The notes: generated by a model from the sequence alone, not told the origin. A DNA stretch of 46,826 nucleotides from CBDHHC01 sp050633205 (GCA_050633205.1 JBOEGA010000035.1:1-46826), one strand, 5' to 3'. Shown: positions 33,490 through 43,167, counted from the first letter of the stretch. Numbers and translations are program-made.

Positions 33490-34713
33490 ATGACTGACGA
33501 AAAACCGACCCTCCGCCCCAAAGACGCCCCCGACCTCTCAAGCTTCCAGTGGGACGACCCCTTCTTCCTCGAAGACCAGCTCACCGAAGATGAGCGCATG
33601 ATCCGCGACACTGCAAAAGCCTATGCAGAACAAAAGCTTAAGCCAAGAGTCATCAAAGCATTCGCCAACGAAACTGTAGAGCCTGAAATCTTCCGGGAGA
33701 TGGGCGAAGCAGGCCTGTTAGGCCCAACCATTCCCGATACTTACGGCGGCGCCGGAGTAGGCTACGTAGCCTACGGCCTGATCGCCCGCGAAGTTGAGCG
33801 CATAGACAGCGGCTACCGCTCCATGATGAGCGTACAGTCCTCATTGGTTATGTATCCGATTTACGCCTATGGTACTGAAGAACAAAGACAAAAATATCTC
33901 CCCGGCCTTGCCAGCGGCAAGCTCATCGGCTGCTTTGGTCTCACAGAACCCGATGCAGGTTCAGACCCTGGAGGAATGCAGACCCGTGCTTACAAGACCG
34001 AAAACGGCTATAGGCTCAAAGGGTCCAAAATGTGGATTTCCAACAGCCCCATAGCAGATGTATTCGTAGTCTGGGCCAAATCAGAAGCTCATGACAACAA
34101 AATCAAGGGTTTTATTCTTGAAAAAGGCATGAAAGGCCTCTCAACCCCGAAAATCGAAGGCAAACTATCCCTCAGAGCCTCCATAACAGGCGAGATCGTC
34201 CTTGATGACGTAGAAGTAGGCGAAGATGCCCTGATGCCTAATGTGAGCGGTCTGAAGGGCCCCTTCGGCTGTCTAAACCGTGCACGCTACGGTATCGCCT
34301 GGGGTACAATGGGAGCTGCCGAGTTCTGCTGGCACGCAGCACGCCAGTACGGCCTTGATAGAAAGCAGTTCAACAAGCCACTCGCCCAGATGCAGCTTTT
34401 CCAGAAAAAACTGGCAGATATGCAGACTGAAATTACCTTGGGCCTTCAGGCTTCACTGAGGGTAGGGCGTTTAATGGACGAAGCCAGAGCCGCTCCTGAA
34501 ATGATATCACTCATCAAGCGTAACAACTGCGGAAAAGCCCTTGATATTGCTCGTCTTTCAAGAGATATGCACGGCGGTAACGGTATTTCTGAAGAATTCC
34601 AGATCATGCGCCATGTCATGAACCTCGAAACAGTAAACACCTATGAAGGTGCTCATGACGTTCATGCTCTCATTCTGGGGCGTGCTCAAACCGGTCTGCA
34701 GGCATTCTTTTAA
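33490..34713 (+). CDS. gcdH: Glutaryl-CoA dehydrogenase
   Basis: This FAD enzyme oxidises and decarboxylates glutaryl-CoA to crotonyl-CoA in lysine, tryptophan and glutarate breakdown. The 407 residues show the acyl-CoA dehydrogenase fold: GLTEPDAGSDPGGMQTRA with FAD- and substrate-binding loops near residue 152, KMWISNSPIADVFVVWAK, the arginine-containing GYRSMMSVQSSLVM, and the catalytic base E386 in NTYEGAHDVHALILGRAQTG. These segments are closest to glutaryl-CoA rather than short-chain acyl-CoA dehydrogenases. GAGG precedes the ATG. The stop overlaps the start of the CoA-transferase gene by one base, so they form an operon. No adjacent GcdR-type LysR gene is present. Confidence 0.93.
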   Translation: MTDEKPTLRPKDAPDLSSFQWDDPFFLEDQLTEDERMIRDTAKAYAEQKLKPRVIKAFANETVEPEIFREMGEAGLLGPTIPDTYGGAGVGYVAYGLIAREVERIDSGYRSMMSVQSSLVMYPIYAYGTEEQRQKYLPGLASGKLIGCFGLTEPDAGSDPGGMQTRAYKTENGYRLKGSKMWISNSPIADVFVVWAKSEAHDNKIKGFILEKGMKGLSTPKIEGKLSLRASITGEIVLDDVEVGEDALMPNVSGLKGPFGCLNRARYGIAWGTMGAAEFCWHAARQYGLDRKQFNKPLAQMQLFQKKLADMQTEITLGLQASLRVGRLMDEARAAPEMISLIKRNNCGKALDIARLSRDMHGGNGISEEFQIMRHVMNLETVNTYEGAHDVHALILGRAQTGLQAFF

Positions 34714-35861
34714 TGACTGATGCCCCTCTGAAAGGACTACGTGTCGTCGAAATGGCCCGCATTCTTGCGGGCCCATGGGTTGGCCAGACATTGGCTGACC
34801 TCGGCGCAGACGTCATAAAGGTTGAAAGCCCGGCAGGAGATGACACAAGGGCCTGGGGCCCGCCATTCATCGAGCGCGAAAATGATAAAAGTGCCGCCTA
34901 TTTCCATAGCTGCAACCGCGGAAAACGGTCAATTATCGTAGATATCAAGACTAAAGAAGGCCGCGAAACGCTGCATAAGCTGATTAAACGCAGTGACGTA
35001 TTTATCGAAAACTTCAAAGTCGGTGCTTTGCAGAAATACGACCTTGATTACCAGGCCTTATCTGAAATAAACCCGCAGCTGATATACTGTTCCATAACAG
35101 GTTTCGGCCAGACTGGCCCCTATGCCCACAGGGCAGGCTATGATTATCTCATTCAGGGAATGGCAGGCTTGATGTCCGTAACTGGTGAACCGGATGGTGA
35201 ACCACAAAAAGCAGGCGTAGCCTTCGCAGATATTTTCACCGGGCTTTACAGCGTCATAGCTATTCAGGCAGCTCTCGCGCAAAGGCAACAGACAGGCCTC
35301 GGACAACATATCGACATGTCCCTGCTGGATACGCTGACCGGTGTCATGGCAAATCAGGCTATGAATTTCCTGAGCACAGGAAAATCCCCGCACAGACTGG
35401 GTAATAAACACCCGAATATCACGCCATATCAGGTTTTCGAGGTCAGTAATGGCCACCTGATCATCGCTGTAGGTAATGACCGCCAGTTTGGATTACTCTG
35501 TAAAGTGCTGAAAATAGCTGATCTGGCTACAGATGACCGCTTTTCAACCAATCAGGCCAGAATTGCCAATCGGGACAGTCTGGATGAAATATTGAATGCG
35601 AATATAAAGCTCTGGACAAAGGACGAACTGTTGTCAGCCTTGGAAAACGAGGGAGTGCCAGCAGGCCCGATCAATACCATGGAAGAAGTTTTCGCCGACC
35701 CTCAGGTTCAGTATCGTAAAATGCAGATAGAAAATCAGTCAGTTCCGGGAGTAAGAACCCCGCTTGCTTTTTCTGATGCAAAACTGGAATTAGGCACGCC
35801 TTCACCAAAACTGGGTGAGCATACAGAGGAAATTTTAAAGGAGCTCGAAAGGGATAATTAA
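34713..35861 (+). CDS. CaiB/BaiF-family CoA-transferase, probably glutarate CoA-transferase
   Basis: This family-III CoA-transferase has 382 residues. The opening LKGLRVVEMARILAGPWVGQTLADLGADVIKVE is the family signature (given in pieces: RVVEMARILAGPW, LADLGADVIKVE). The catalytic Asp is D206 in HIDMSLLDTLTG, and ITGFGQTGPYAHRAGYD is the CoA-binding loop. One-base overlap (TAATG) with gcdH and the known gcdH/SUGCT pairing suggest it activates glutarate with succinyl-CoA. The substrate is inferred from context. Its stop shares the palindrome TTAA with the stop of the convergent TetR gene. Confidence 0.88.
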   Translation: MTDAPLKGLRVVEMARILAGPWVGQTLADLGADVIKVESPAGDDTRAWGPPFIERENDKSAAYFHSCNRGKRSIIVDIKTKEGRETLHKLIKRSDVFIENFKVGALQKYDLDYQALSEINPQLIYCSITGFGQTGPYAHRAGYDYLIQGMAGLMSVTGEPDGEPQKAGVAFADIFTGLYSVIAIQAALAQRQQTGLGQHIDMSLLDTLTGVMANQAMNFLSTGKSPHRLGNKHPNITPYQVFEVSNGHLIIAVGNDRQFGLLCKVLKIADLATDDRFSTNQARIANRDSLDEILNANIKLWTKDELLSALENEGVPAGPINTMEEVFADPQVQYRKMQIENQSVPGVRTPLAFSDAKLELGTPSPKLGEHTEEILKELERDN

Positions 35862-36487
35862 CTGGAAAGCATGGTCGGAGCCGTTTTTTCGATCATATCC
35901 TTAACAAAACCCAAATCAATCTCTGGGCAGATGGTCTGATATTCATTGTTAATAAACAGTGATGCAGCACCATGCACAAAAGTCCACATACGAATACCAA
36001 GCAATGAAGCATCACCCCTGATATTATTCAGTTGGCAGTAAATACCAATCTCTTCAATAACCTGGCTGAAGCATTCCTTTCCGCAATCCTCCACTTCAGG
36101 CTGTAATTTAAGGGTAGAGTTTGGGCCAAACATCAGGCGAAACAGAGCTTCCTGATTGACTGCAAAGTCAATATACGCATGTCCCATAGCTACAATACGG
36201 TCCAGTGAACCCTGCTCATACGCTTCAGCAGCCTCTCTGGTCTTGTCTGCCAGCGCGTCAAAAGTGCGCGTCATAATCAGGCGCAGTATCTCTTCACGGT
36301 CCTGAAAATGCCTGTATGGAGCTGCAGTTGAAACTCCCGCAAGCCTGCAGGCATCAGCCAGAGTAAAGCTGTCAGCGCCTTTTTCGATCAATAATTGCTG
36401 GACCGCAGCAATCAGGGCTTCACGAAGATCACCATGGTGATATCCTGTTTTTGCCTGAATCAACGAATTTTCAGCTGTTTTTGCCAT
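35858..36487 (-). CDS. TetR-family regulator with WHG-type C-terminal domain
   Basis: This is a 209-residue repressor-type regulator. The N-terminal helix-turn-helix lies at about residues 17-66 (FTLADACRLAGVSTAAPYRHFQDREEIL in pieces: LADACRLAGVST, APYRHFQDREE). The C-terminal ligand domain contains MWTFVHGAASLFINNEY, the WHG-like region. It is divergent from the RND efflux pair across 154 bases that contain several inverted repeats, so autoregulation and efflux control are likely. Convergent overlap of 4 bases with the CoA-transferase gene is present. The inducer is unknown. Confidence 0.9.
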   Translation of the reverse strand: MAKTAENSLIQAKTGYHHGDLREALIAAVQQLLIEKGADSFTLADACRLAGVSTAAPYRHFQDREEILRLIMTRTFDALADKTREAAEAYEQGSLDRIVAMGHAYIDFAVNQEALFRLMFGPNSTLKLQPEVEDCGKECFSQVIEEIGIYCQLNNIRGDASLLGIRMWTFVHGAASLFINNEYQTICPEIDLGFVKDMIEKTAPTMLSS

Positions 36488-36544
36488 TCCCGAATGCTCC
36501 CAATTGATTCACGAACATATATCAAAATAACTTCACTATACAAG

Positions 36545-36602
36545 ATATGTTAGCTGAATTAACTTTTCCTTGAAAAGTGAATGCTACTAACATATGTAAG
36601 TA
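36545..36602. promoter_or_regulatory. Candidate TetR operators between tetR-like gene and RND operon
   Basis: TACTAACATATGTAAGTA (36585-36602) is an 18-bp palindrome with one mismatched pair. ATATGTTAG (36545-36553) and CTAACATAT (36587-36595) are inverted copies of one another. ACTTTTC-ctt-GAAAAGT (36562-36578) lies between them. All are in the intergenic region of the divergent genes, as expected for TetR binding. Confidence 0.6.
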
Positions 36603-36641
36603 GCAGTAACATTCATATAAGCGGTTAGTGTGGAGGCAGCA

Positions 36642-37802
36642 ATGCTGCAAGATCAAAAAGAGACTAAAAATACAGCGTCTTACAAAAACACAAAAAAGCA
36701 GATTATCGGCATTGCAGGCGTGGGATTATTATTTATTGGCTCCATTGTAGCCGGAGTTCATATCCTTAAAGAGCACGCCGCAGCAGAAAAGAAGCTTGAT
36801 CCGAACCCACCGGTAAGTGTTAACCACAAAACTATCAAAACCGTAGATGGTTATATGATAACTGAATTTTATGCCGGACGGGTTGAAGCAGAACGAGAAA
36901 CACAGCTTGCTTTCGAACGCAGCGGTCTGGTTGTGAAGGTTATGGCCAACGAAGGAGATAATATTAAGCGGGGAACAGTTGTTGCCAGCCTTGATATCTC
37001 TCAGCTTGAAAACCGCAAGGCACAACTGGAAGCTCAGAAGGATGAGCTGCAGGCTCAGTTAAATCTGGCTAAAGCGACTTTGGAAAGAAGAAGCTCACTG
37101 CAGAAAAAAGGCTGGAGCCCGACCCAAAGCTATGATGAGGCCAGATTTTCCGTAGAACAGCTTTCAGCTTCATTGCAGCGTATATCCGCATCCATTCGCT
37201 CCGTTTCCATTGATCTTGAAAAATCACAGTTAAAAGCGCCATTTTCCGGCACAATTGCAGCCAGAAGCATTGATGAAGGCGCTGTTGTGAATGCAGGAAC
37301 ACCAGTAATGACCCTGCTGGACGCCAGACAGGGTCAGATCAGGGTAGGTGTATCCGTTACAGCTGCTAAAAAGCTTGTATCCGGAAAAGGTTATACCTTC
37401 AGAATTAACGGGAGAGATTTCATAGGGCATATGGTTTCCAAACGTCCTGATCTACAGTCCGGCACACGAACCGTGACTATCCTGTTTGAATTCAAGGATA
37501 ATGACAGCGTGCCCTTAGGAGAAATCGCAGAACTGGTGCTCTCCAGAAAAGTCAGTGAACCCGGTGTCTGGCTTCCATTAGCCGCCCTGAATGAAGGTCA
37601 GAAAGGCCTTTGGACAGTGTTTACTGCTGTGCAGGAAAACAACCGCTATGTGGCAAAAAGAGAAGCAGTAGAGGTTCTGTATAGTTCAGGCGAGCGGGTT
37701 TTTGTCAGGGGAACTGTCAAAAATGGAGATATCGTTGTGACCAATGGTGTAAATCGCATTACACCCAACCAGATAATCCAGCTTGCCAGCCAGGGGAAAT
37801 AA
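36642..37802 (+). CDS. RND efflux periplasmic adaptor (membrane fusion protein)
   Basis: This adaptor would link the inner-membrane pump to an outer-membrane channel. I chose the ATG at 36642 (386 residues) because GGAGG stands 6 bases upstream; a GTG at 36630 is part of that site. Features in order: a cytoplasmic basic N-terminus, one transmembrane anchor (GIAGVGLLFIGSIVAGV), a lipoyl half-motif (FERSGLVVKVMANEGDNIKRG), a coiled-coil hairpin (about residues 120-190), the second lipoyl half (LKAPFSGTIAARSIDEGAVV), and a beta-barrel part. The coiled coil is short. It is directly followed by the RND pump gene. Substrate unknown. Confidence 0.92.
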   Translation: MLQDQKETKNTASYKNTKKQIIGIAGVGLLFIGSIVAGVHILKEHAAAEKKLDPNPPVSVNHKTIKTVDGYMITEFYAGRVEAERETQLAFERSGLVVKVMANEGDNIKRGTVVASLDISQLENRKAQLEAQKDELQAQLNLAKATLERRSSLQKKGWSPTQSYDEARFSVEQLSASLQRISASIRSVSIDLEKSQLKAPFSGTIAARSIDEGAVVNAGTPVMTLLDARQGQIRVGVSVTAAKKLVSGKGYTFRINGRDFIGHMVSKRPDLQSGTRTVTILFEFKDNDSVPLGEIAELVLSRKVSEPGVWLPLAALNEGQKGLWTVFTAVQENNRYVAKREAVEVLYSSGERVFVRGTVKNGDIVVTNGVNRITPNQIIQLASQGK

Positions 37803-37803
37803 C

Positions 37804-40800
37804 ATGAATACCTTATTTTTCCGGAACAAGCGGATTTTTGCGCTTTCTATTATTATGATCTTCTCAATTGGTCTGGCTTCCCTGACTACAATCGGACGCC
37901 AGGAAGATCCTACAATTACGAATATTTTCGCCACCATTATAACCCCTTACTCCGGTGCTGACCCTGCGCGTGTCGAAGCTCTTGTCACAGAGAAAATTGA
38001 ACAGGAGCTGCGTCAGATACCTGAAATCAAGAAGATCGACTCTGTTTCCAGAACCGGTATTTCGGTGATAAATATCGAGCTTTCCAGTTTCATCTCAAAT
38101 GAAAAAATCGAGCAGATATGGTCCGAAATCAGAGATGCTCTGTCAGATGCCGCAAAAAACTTCCCCTCCGGAGTACCTGAACCTGTTTTTGATAATGATA
38201 GAAATGGCACTTTCACGACCATCAGCGCCTTGACCCCCAAAAAAGGGACAACTCTAAACCCCGCAATTCTGGGCCGTTATGCTAAGCTTTTACAGGATCG
38301 TCTTCGTGGAGTTAGCGGTACAAAACAGGTCGATTTGTATGGAGCGAGAGAAGAAGAGATTCTCGTCGAAATCGACCCGAGAAAGCTGATTTCTCTGGGT
38401 TTGACTGCTAATCAGGTATCTTCAGCAATAAAACAGGCCGATACCAAGGTCCGGTCCGGTCAGGTAAGAGGGAAGGTAACGAACCTTCTTATTGAGGTTA
38501 AAGGTGAAATTACCACAACGGAACGAATTGGTTCCATACCTGTCCTCAGAAGTGCTGACGGCCGTATTGTCAGAGTTTCAGATATTGCTGTCGTCAAAAA
38601 GACCTTAAAAGCACCTCCCGCAGACATAACCTATACTGATGGCATTCCCGCAGTACTGATTGCAGCGAAAATGGAAGATGATCTTCAGGTCGATGCATGG
38701 GTTGCCAGGGCTAAAAAGGTCTATGCTCAGTTTGAGAAGGATATTCCCGAAGGTTTAGAGCATAAATTGCTGTTTGATCAGAGTTATTACACGACAGACC
38801 GCCTTGTTACTGTAATGCAGAACATGCTCATTGGTATTGCTCTTGTAGTTTTTGTATTGTTCGTAACTCTTGGGTGGAGAGCAGCCCTGATCGTCGCAAC
38901 AGTACTGCCGCTGGCAAGCCTGATGTCCGTTGCCGGGCTGCATTTTATCGGTATATCAATCCATCAGATGTCTGTAACAGGTCTGATTGTAGCCCTTGGA
39001 CTTCTGGTTGATGCGGCTATTGTTATGACTGACGAAATTCGCAAAAGCCTTGAAAAAGGAATGCAGCGGCTGGAAGCAGTAAAAGAGGCCGTATCAAGAT
39101 TAACAGTGCCATTAATGGCATCAACAATCACAACAGCTCTGGCTTTTACACCAATGATGCTTTTGCCTGGACCAGCAGGTGATTTCGTTGGAGCTATCGC
39201 ATTTTCTGTTGTGATCATGCTGTTTTCTTCATTCTTCCTGTCACTTACAATAACACCCGCCTTGTCCGGTTGGTTCCTGAGTGGAGGCGAGAATGCCAAA
39301 AATGCGCGCTGGTATACCAATGGCATGAAATCAACCGTTTTTGGAAAAGTGTTCGGCAAATCTCTGGAACTCTCGCTGGCACACCCAAGACTGGCTATTT
39401 TAGGCGCGCTGGTATTACCAATCATAGGGTTTGCCTCATTTCCCACCCTGCAAAAACAGTTCTTCCCAGGTGTAGACAGAGATCAGTTCTATGTTCAGGT
39501 CACTCTGCCAAGTGGAAGCTCTATTGCTGAAACAGATAAAATCGCAAAAAAAGCTGACCAGATCATCAGGGCAACCAGGGACATTAAAAATGTTAACTGG
39601 GTAATTGGTAGAAATGCTCCGGCTTTTTATTACAACATGATCAGAGACCGTGACGGAGCACCGAATTTTGCGGAAGCTCTGATCACAACAACTTCAGCTC
39701 AGGCGACAGAAGAAATAATACCGGAATTACAGCGCACACTTGATAAAAGCCTGCCCGGGGCAAGCGTTATGGTACGCGGCCTGGTGCAGGGCCCGCCTGT
39801 AAACGCACCTGTAGAGATCAGAATAGTAGGCCCGGATATTGCCACCCTGAGAAAGCTTGGCGACCAGATAAGAGTGATCGCGCTTCAGGTTCCTGATGTA
39901 ATTCAGGCCAGAACACAACTAACTGGTGGTGCTCCGAAGGTTATTGCTGATCTGAACGAGGAAAAAGTACGGCTTGCCGGACTGGATCTGGGCTCAGTCG
40001 CACTGCAGCTTGAAACAACTCTTGAAGGAATTACTGGAGGGTCTCTCATAGAAGGTAGTGAAGAACTGCCAATTCGTGTCCGTGTCGGAACAAGAGAGCG
40101 TAATTCCATTGACTCTCTGAGACGGCTTGATGTTGTAAGTCCAGATGCCCAGCAAAGAGCCCAGACCGGCGTATATCCGGGGATTCCGCTCGCAGCTCTG
40201 GGAGATATTAAACTGCAACCGGCAGAAACCCCAATATTTCGAAAAGATGGTGAGAGAATAAACACCGTTCAGGCGTTTGTTCATAGAAATATCCTGCCGG
40301 AAGAAGCTTTGGGCAAGGTGATAGCGCTCGTCAATGACAAACAGAATAATTTCTCATTGCCTCAGGGCTATAGAATTGAACTGGGTGGAGATGCAGATGC
40401 TCGTGCAGAAGTTATGAGAAACTTGCTAGGGCCAATGGGAATTATTATTGCGCTCACACTGGCCACAATAGTTCTGACATTTAACTCTTTCAGACTGTCT
40501 GCAATCACTATGACAGTTGCCGTACTGTCAATTGCACTCAGCATTCTGGCTCTCGCCATTTGCCGTTACCCCTTTGGTATCACTGCAGTTATTGGTGTTA
40601 TCGGTTCTATTGGTGTTTCAATAAATGCTGCCATTATCATTATGACTGCCCTGCAGCAGGACCCGGATGCGCTTGCAGGTGATGTTAAGAGAATTCGGGA
40701 AATCGTAATGGCGCAAAGCCGTCATATCATCTCGACCACCATTACCACTTTTGGTGGATTCCTTCCGCTGATAATGGCTGGGGGAGGGTTCTGGCCACCA

Positions 40801-40968
40801 TTCGCAATGTCAATTGCCGGTGGTGTACTCTTCTCGACAGTAGTTTCGTTCTACTTTACACCACCTGCATTCTTGTTACTGATGCGAAAAACTTCAAAAA
40901 ACCAGGTGGAAGAAGAGCCGGCAAAGGTCATATTACCTCAGCCGGTTAGAGAAATGCATGCTTTATAG
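37804..40968 (+). CDS. RND-family efflux transporter permease
   Basis: This inner-membrane proton-driven export pump of the AcrB/HAE1 superfamily has 1054 residues and about 12 transmembrane helices with two large periplasmic loops. I chose the ATG at 37804, with AGGGG before it. N-terminal FRNKRIFALSIIMIFSIGLASL and the porter segments (LRGVSGTKQVDLYGAREEEILVEIDP in pieces: RGVSGTKQVDLYG) are typical. The proton relay differs: helix 4 reads LGLLVDAAIVM, so the second Asp of AcrB (D408) is A404, and helix 10 reads GVSINAAIII, so the AcrB lysine K940 is N941. It belongs to a less studied clade. No outer-membrane channel gene is adjacent. Confidence 0.92.
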   Translation: MNTLFFRNKRIFALSIIMIFSIGLASLTTIGRQEDPTITNIFATIITPYSGADPARVEALVTEKIEQELRQIPEIKKIDSVSRTGISVINIELSSFISNEKIEQIWSEIRDALSDAAKNFPSGVPEPVFDNDRNGTFTTISALTPKKGTTLNPAILGRYAKLLQDRLRGVSGTKQVDLYGAREEEILVEIDPRKLISLGLTANQVSSAIKQADTKVRSGQVRGKVTNLLIEVKGEITTTERIGSIPVLRSADGRIVRVSDIAVVKKTLKAPPADITYTDGIPAVLIAAKMEDDLQVDAWVARAKKVYAQFEKDIPEGLEHKLLFDQSYYTTDRLVTVMQNMLIGIALVVFVLFVTLGWRAALIVATVLPLASLMSVAGLHFIGISIHQMSVTGLIVALGLLVDAAIVMTDEIRKSLEKGMQRLEAVKEAVSRLTVPLMASTITTALAFTPMMLLPGPAGDFVGAIAFSVVIMLFSSFFLSLTITPALSGWFLSGGENAKNARWYTNGMKSTVFGKVFGKSLELSLAHPRLAILGALVLPIIGFASFPTLQKQFFPGVDRDQFYVQVTLPSGSSIAETDKIAKKADQIIRATRDIKNVNWVIGRNAPAFYYNMIRDRDGAPNFAEALITTTSAQATEEIIPELQRTLDKSLPGASVMVRGLVQGPPVNAPVEIRIVGPDIATLRKLGDQIRVIALQVPDVIQARTQLTGGAPKVIADLNEEKVRLAGLDLGSVALQLETTLEGITGGSLIEGSEELPIRVRVGTRERNSIDSLRRLDVVSPDAQQRAQTGVYPGIPLAALGDIKLQPAETPIFRKDGERINTVQAFVHRNILPEEALGKVIALVNDKQNNFSLPQGYRIELGGDADARAEVMRNLLGPMGIIIALTLATIVLTFNSFRLSAITMTVAVLSIALSILALAICRYPFGITAVIGVIGSIGVSINAAIIIMTALQQDPDALAGDVKRIREIVMAQSRHIISTTITTFGGFLPLIMAGGGFWPPFAMSIAGGVLFSTVVSFYFTPPAFLLLMRKTSKNQVEEEPAKVILPQPVREMHAL

Positions 40969-40978
40969 GAATGAACAG

Positions 40979-41002
40979 GGAAGCAGCTTTTTAGCTGCTT
41001 CC
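40979..41002. terminator. Hairpin between RND and WD40 genes
   Basis: GGAAGCAGCT (40979-40988) pairs with AGCTGCTTCC (40993-41002) around TTTT. It overlaps the stop codon of the WD40 gene (40991-40993) and follows the RND stop. No T-run follows on either strand, so it is a weak or shared terminator. Confidence 0.5.
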
Positions 41003-42961
41003 GGCTGTAAGCGTTACAAGACGCCACAATTTCAAAGTGTTATCATCCCCTGCAGATAGTCCGAACTGTCCATCGGGGGAGATAGCTACTGAGTTGGTAT
41101 CCGCACTGTCATGACCACGAAAAACTCTGAGTTTTTTACCACTGGCAACATCCCAGAGAATAATGCGTTTATCAAGAAAGCTTGCTAAGGCTATTTTTTC
41201 ATTCGGGGAAAGTGCAACCGAAGTAACTCCGGATATTCTAAGCTTATCAAAGGTTCTGTTAGCCTCCCCGGTTCTCATATTCCACAGCCTAAGCGTCTTG
41301 TCATAGCTGCCAGACAGAGCGGTCAGGTTGTATTTTGAAGCAGATAGGGAGGTCACCCAGTCTTTGTGACCAGTAAAAGTGCGCACATTTTTGCCATTCC
41401 CCATATCCCAGAGCCTTAAGGTTCGGTCATGACTTCCCGATATGATGGCATTTGTGTCTGAGACAAAGGAAACAGCAATGACCCAGTCTTTGTGTCCCGC
41501 AAATGTTCTCAGCAGCTTGCCACTGGCTACATGCCAGAGTTTTATTGTTTTGTCGTGGCTCCCGGACAGTGCCAGGTGCCCATCATCAGAAAAAGCAACA
41601 GAAACAACCCAGTTTGTATGCCCGGTGAATGTATCAAGCAGGCGTCCGTTGTGAAGATCCCATAATTTGACAGTATTATCATGGCTGCCGGAAATGGCAG
41701 TCCTGCCATCAGGAGATATTGAGAGAGAACTGACAATATCTTTGTGTCCCACCAGTGTCCGAATAGCCCGGCCTGTCTTAATATTCCATAACTTGAGAGT
41801 GTGGTCTGCACTGGCAGACAGGGCCTGTTTCCCATTCGGAAGAAAAGCTACAGCCTTTAGAGATTTGGTATGCCCGACAAATGTTCTTATCGCCTTTTCG
41901 GTTGCTTCCTGTTTCCATATTGGGAATGAAAGAAACAGGACACACACGACTGAGAATGCAACACCAGCAGTAAGGCTTTTAACTAACGGTCCCGAGTTGT
42001 TATTCGGGGCAGCCTTTATTTCAGTATTAGCCTCCGCAACTGCAGTACCTTTTGCCTTCTGAGCAAAGCTTAAAAGCTTTTTCGTATAAGATTTTAGTGA
42101 CTTACCAACATATATAAGCGTTTCTTTATTCTTTTTAATTCTGGCAGAGGCAGCCTGCTTTCTCTCATATTTGGATTTTTCCTGTTTTTGTGCCTCTTCC
42201 GCTGCAATCCTCTTTATGATCACCTTGGCTTCATCTGCATGACGCCCATAGGGAAAGCTTTGCAGAAAGTGATAAATCTGCTGATAACTGGGGGCAGATC
42301 CAAGAGCTTTCCATTCAATTTCTTCAAGCTTTATATAGGCAATCCTCTCATAGGCTCCGCCCTTATAGCTGTTAAGAAATACCTGAAAGTCCCGTTTGTC
42401 CTTACTGTCTTTAATAAGATTCCAGTTCGCGAGCTCTTCTTCTCTGCGTAAGTTATCAGCATTAAGGCTGTCTTGTTTTTTTGCTGTAGCCTTTAAAGAA
42501 CCGGCACGATCAAGGATAGTATCAATGCTGTGACCCAGCTCCTTATATTCCTGTAGCTGATAATGCAGGAATTTGGGAAGTAATCGCTTGGCAAACGCTA
42601 GGTCCTGAGCAGGATCCCAGTCATCAGGAAAAATAATTGTGCCTAGTTCAATATACCCGTTTTTATCTTTTGCAGCCCCCAGATACACGAATATCGCGCG
42701 TATCTGAGACCAGACAAAGTCACTGATTTCTCCATCAATATGCATTTGATAAGCGACATTCATCATCTCTTGTTCGCGTTTTGATGCAGGTGCAGCACGG
42801 CGTATGGAGGTTGCTGTTATAACCTCAAGGATACCCTCAGCTTTTGCTTTTTGTTGTTTAGCCAGTTCTTCTCGAAAATTATCAATTCCGATAAGGTGTA
42901 TCAAATGGCTTGCACTTGCTCTTCGTGGAGCTTCAAAAGATGCTTTACGCATTTTGTTCAT
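40991..42961 (-). CDS. Membrane-anchored seven-blade WD40 propeller protein
   Basis: I know no characterised homologue of this 656-residue protein. Residues 1-330 have no signal and are rich in charged helices; two copies of an F-x-x-F/Y-x-x-G-x-A pattern lie at about 180-220 and 226-252. One transmembrane helix (about 329-349) follows a basic stretch, so the N-terminal half should be cytoplasmic and the rest periplasmic. Residues about 357-650 contain seven WD40 repeats, each with GH near its start and KLW or RLW at its end (KLWNIKTGR, KLWDLHNGR, KLWHVASGK, RLWDMGNGK, RLWNMRTGE, ILWDVASGK, KLWRLVTL), a complete propeller. It may be a scaffold or sensor. The neighbours are not functionally linked. 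Confidence 0.85.
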   Translation of the reverse strand: MNKMRKASFEAPRRASASHLIHLIGIDNFREELAKQQKAKAEGILEVITATSIRRAAPASKREQEMMNVAYQMHIDGEISDFVWSQIRAIFVYLGAAKDKNGYIELGTIIFPDDWDPAQDLAFAKRLLPKFLHYQLQEYKELGHSIDTILDRAGSLKATAKKQDSLNADNLRREEELANWNLIKDSKDKRDFQVFLNSYKGGAYERIAYIKLEEIEWKALGSAPSYQQIYHFLQSFPYGRHADEAKVIIKRIAAEEAQKQEKSKYERKQAASARIKKNKETLIYVGKSLKSYTKKLLSFAQKAKGTAVAEANTEIKAAPNNNSGPLVKSLTAGVAFSVVCVLFLSFPIWKQEATEKAIRTFVGHTKSLKAVAFLPNGKQALSASADHTLKLWNIKTGRAIRTLVGHKDIVSSLSISPDGRTAISGSHDNTVKLWDLHNGRLLDTFTGHTNWVVSVAFSDDGHLALSGSHDKTIKLWHVASGKLLRTFAGHKDWVIAVSFVSDTNAIISGSHDRTLRLWDMGNGKNVRTFTGHKDWVTSLSASKYNLTALSGSYDKTLRLWNMRTGEANRTFDKLRISGVTSVALSPNEKIALASFLDKRIILWDVASGKKLRVFRGHDSADTNSVAISPDGQFGLSAGDDNTLKLWRLVTLTAGSS

Positions 42962-43167
42962 ATTACTTCTAGAGTATCTTTATTGACTTAAAGTCGTTTA
43001 TTAGCTGTGGGTGTGATTTAGCAATCGCATTATAGGCATGTTTATGGCCGTAAACGGGTTTCTGGAAAAAAAATCCACATAAGCTGGGAATTATAATTAA
43101 GTATATGTTTGAACTATGGATTCCGGTAGAGAATAAGGTGAGATAACAGAAATAACTCCTGTTATTA

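Noticed and set aside
35858..35861. Overlapping stop codons of the CoA-transferase and TetR genes
   Set aside because: Both stops share the palindrome TTAA; this is a compact convergent arrangement, not a sign of gene fusion or error.
41000..41880. Regular repeats in DNA, considered as a CRISPR array
   Set aside because: They are about 126 bases long, in frame, and encode the seven WD40 blades; there are no short identical repeats or spacers.
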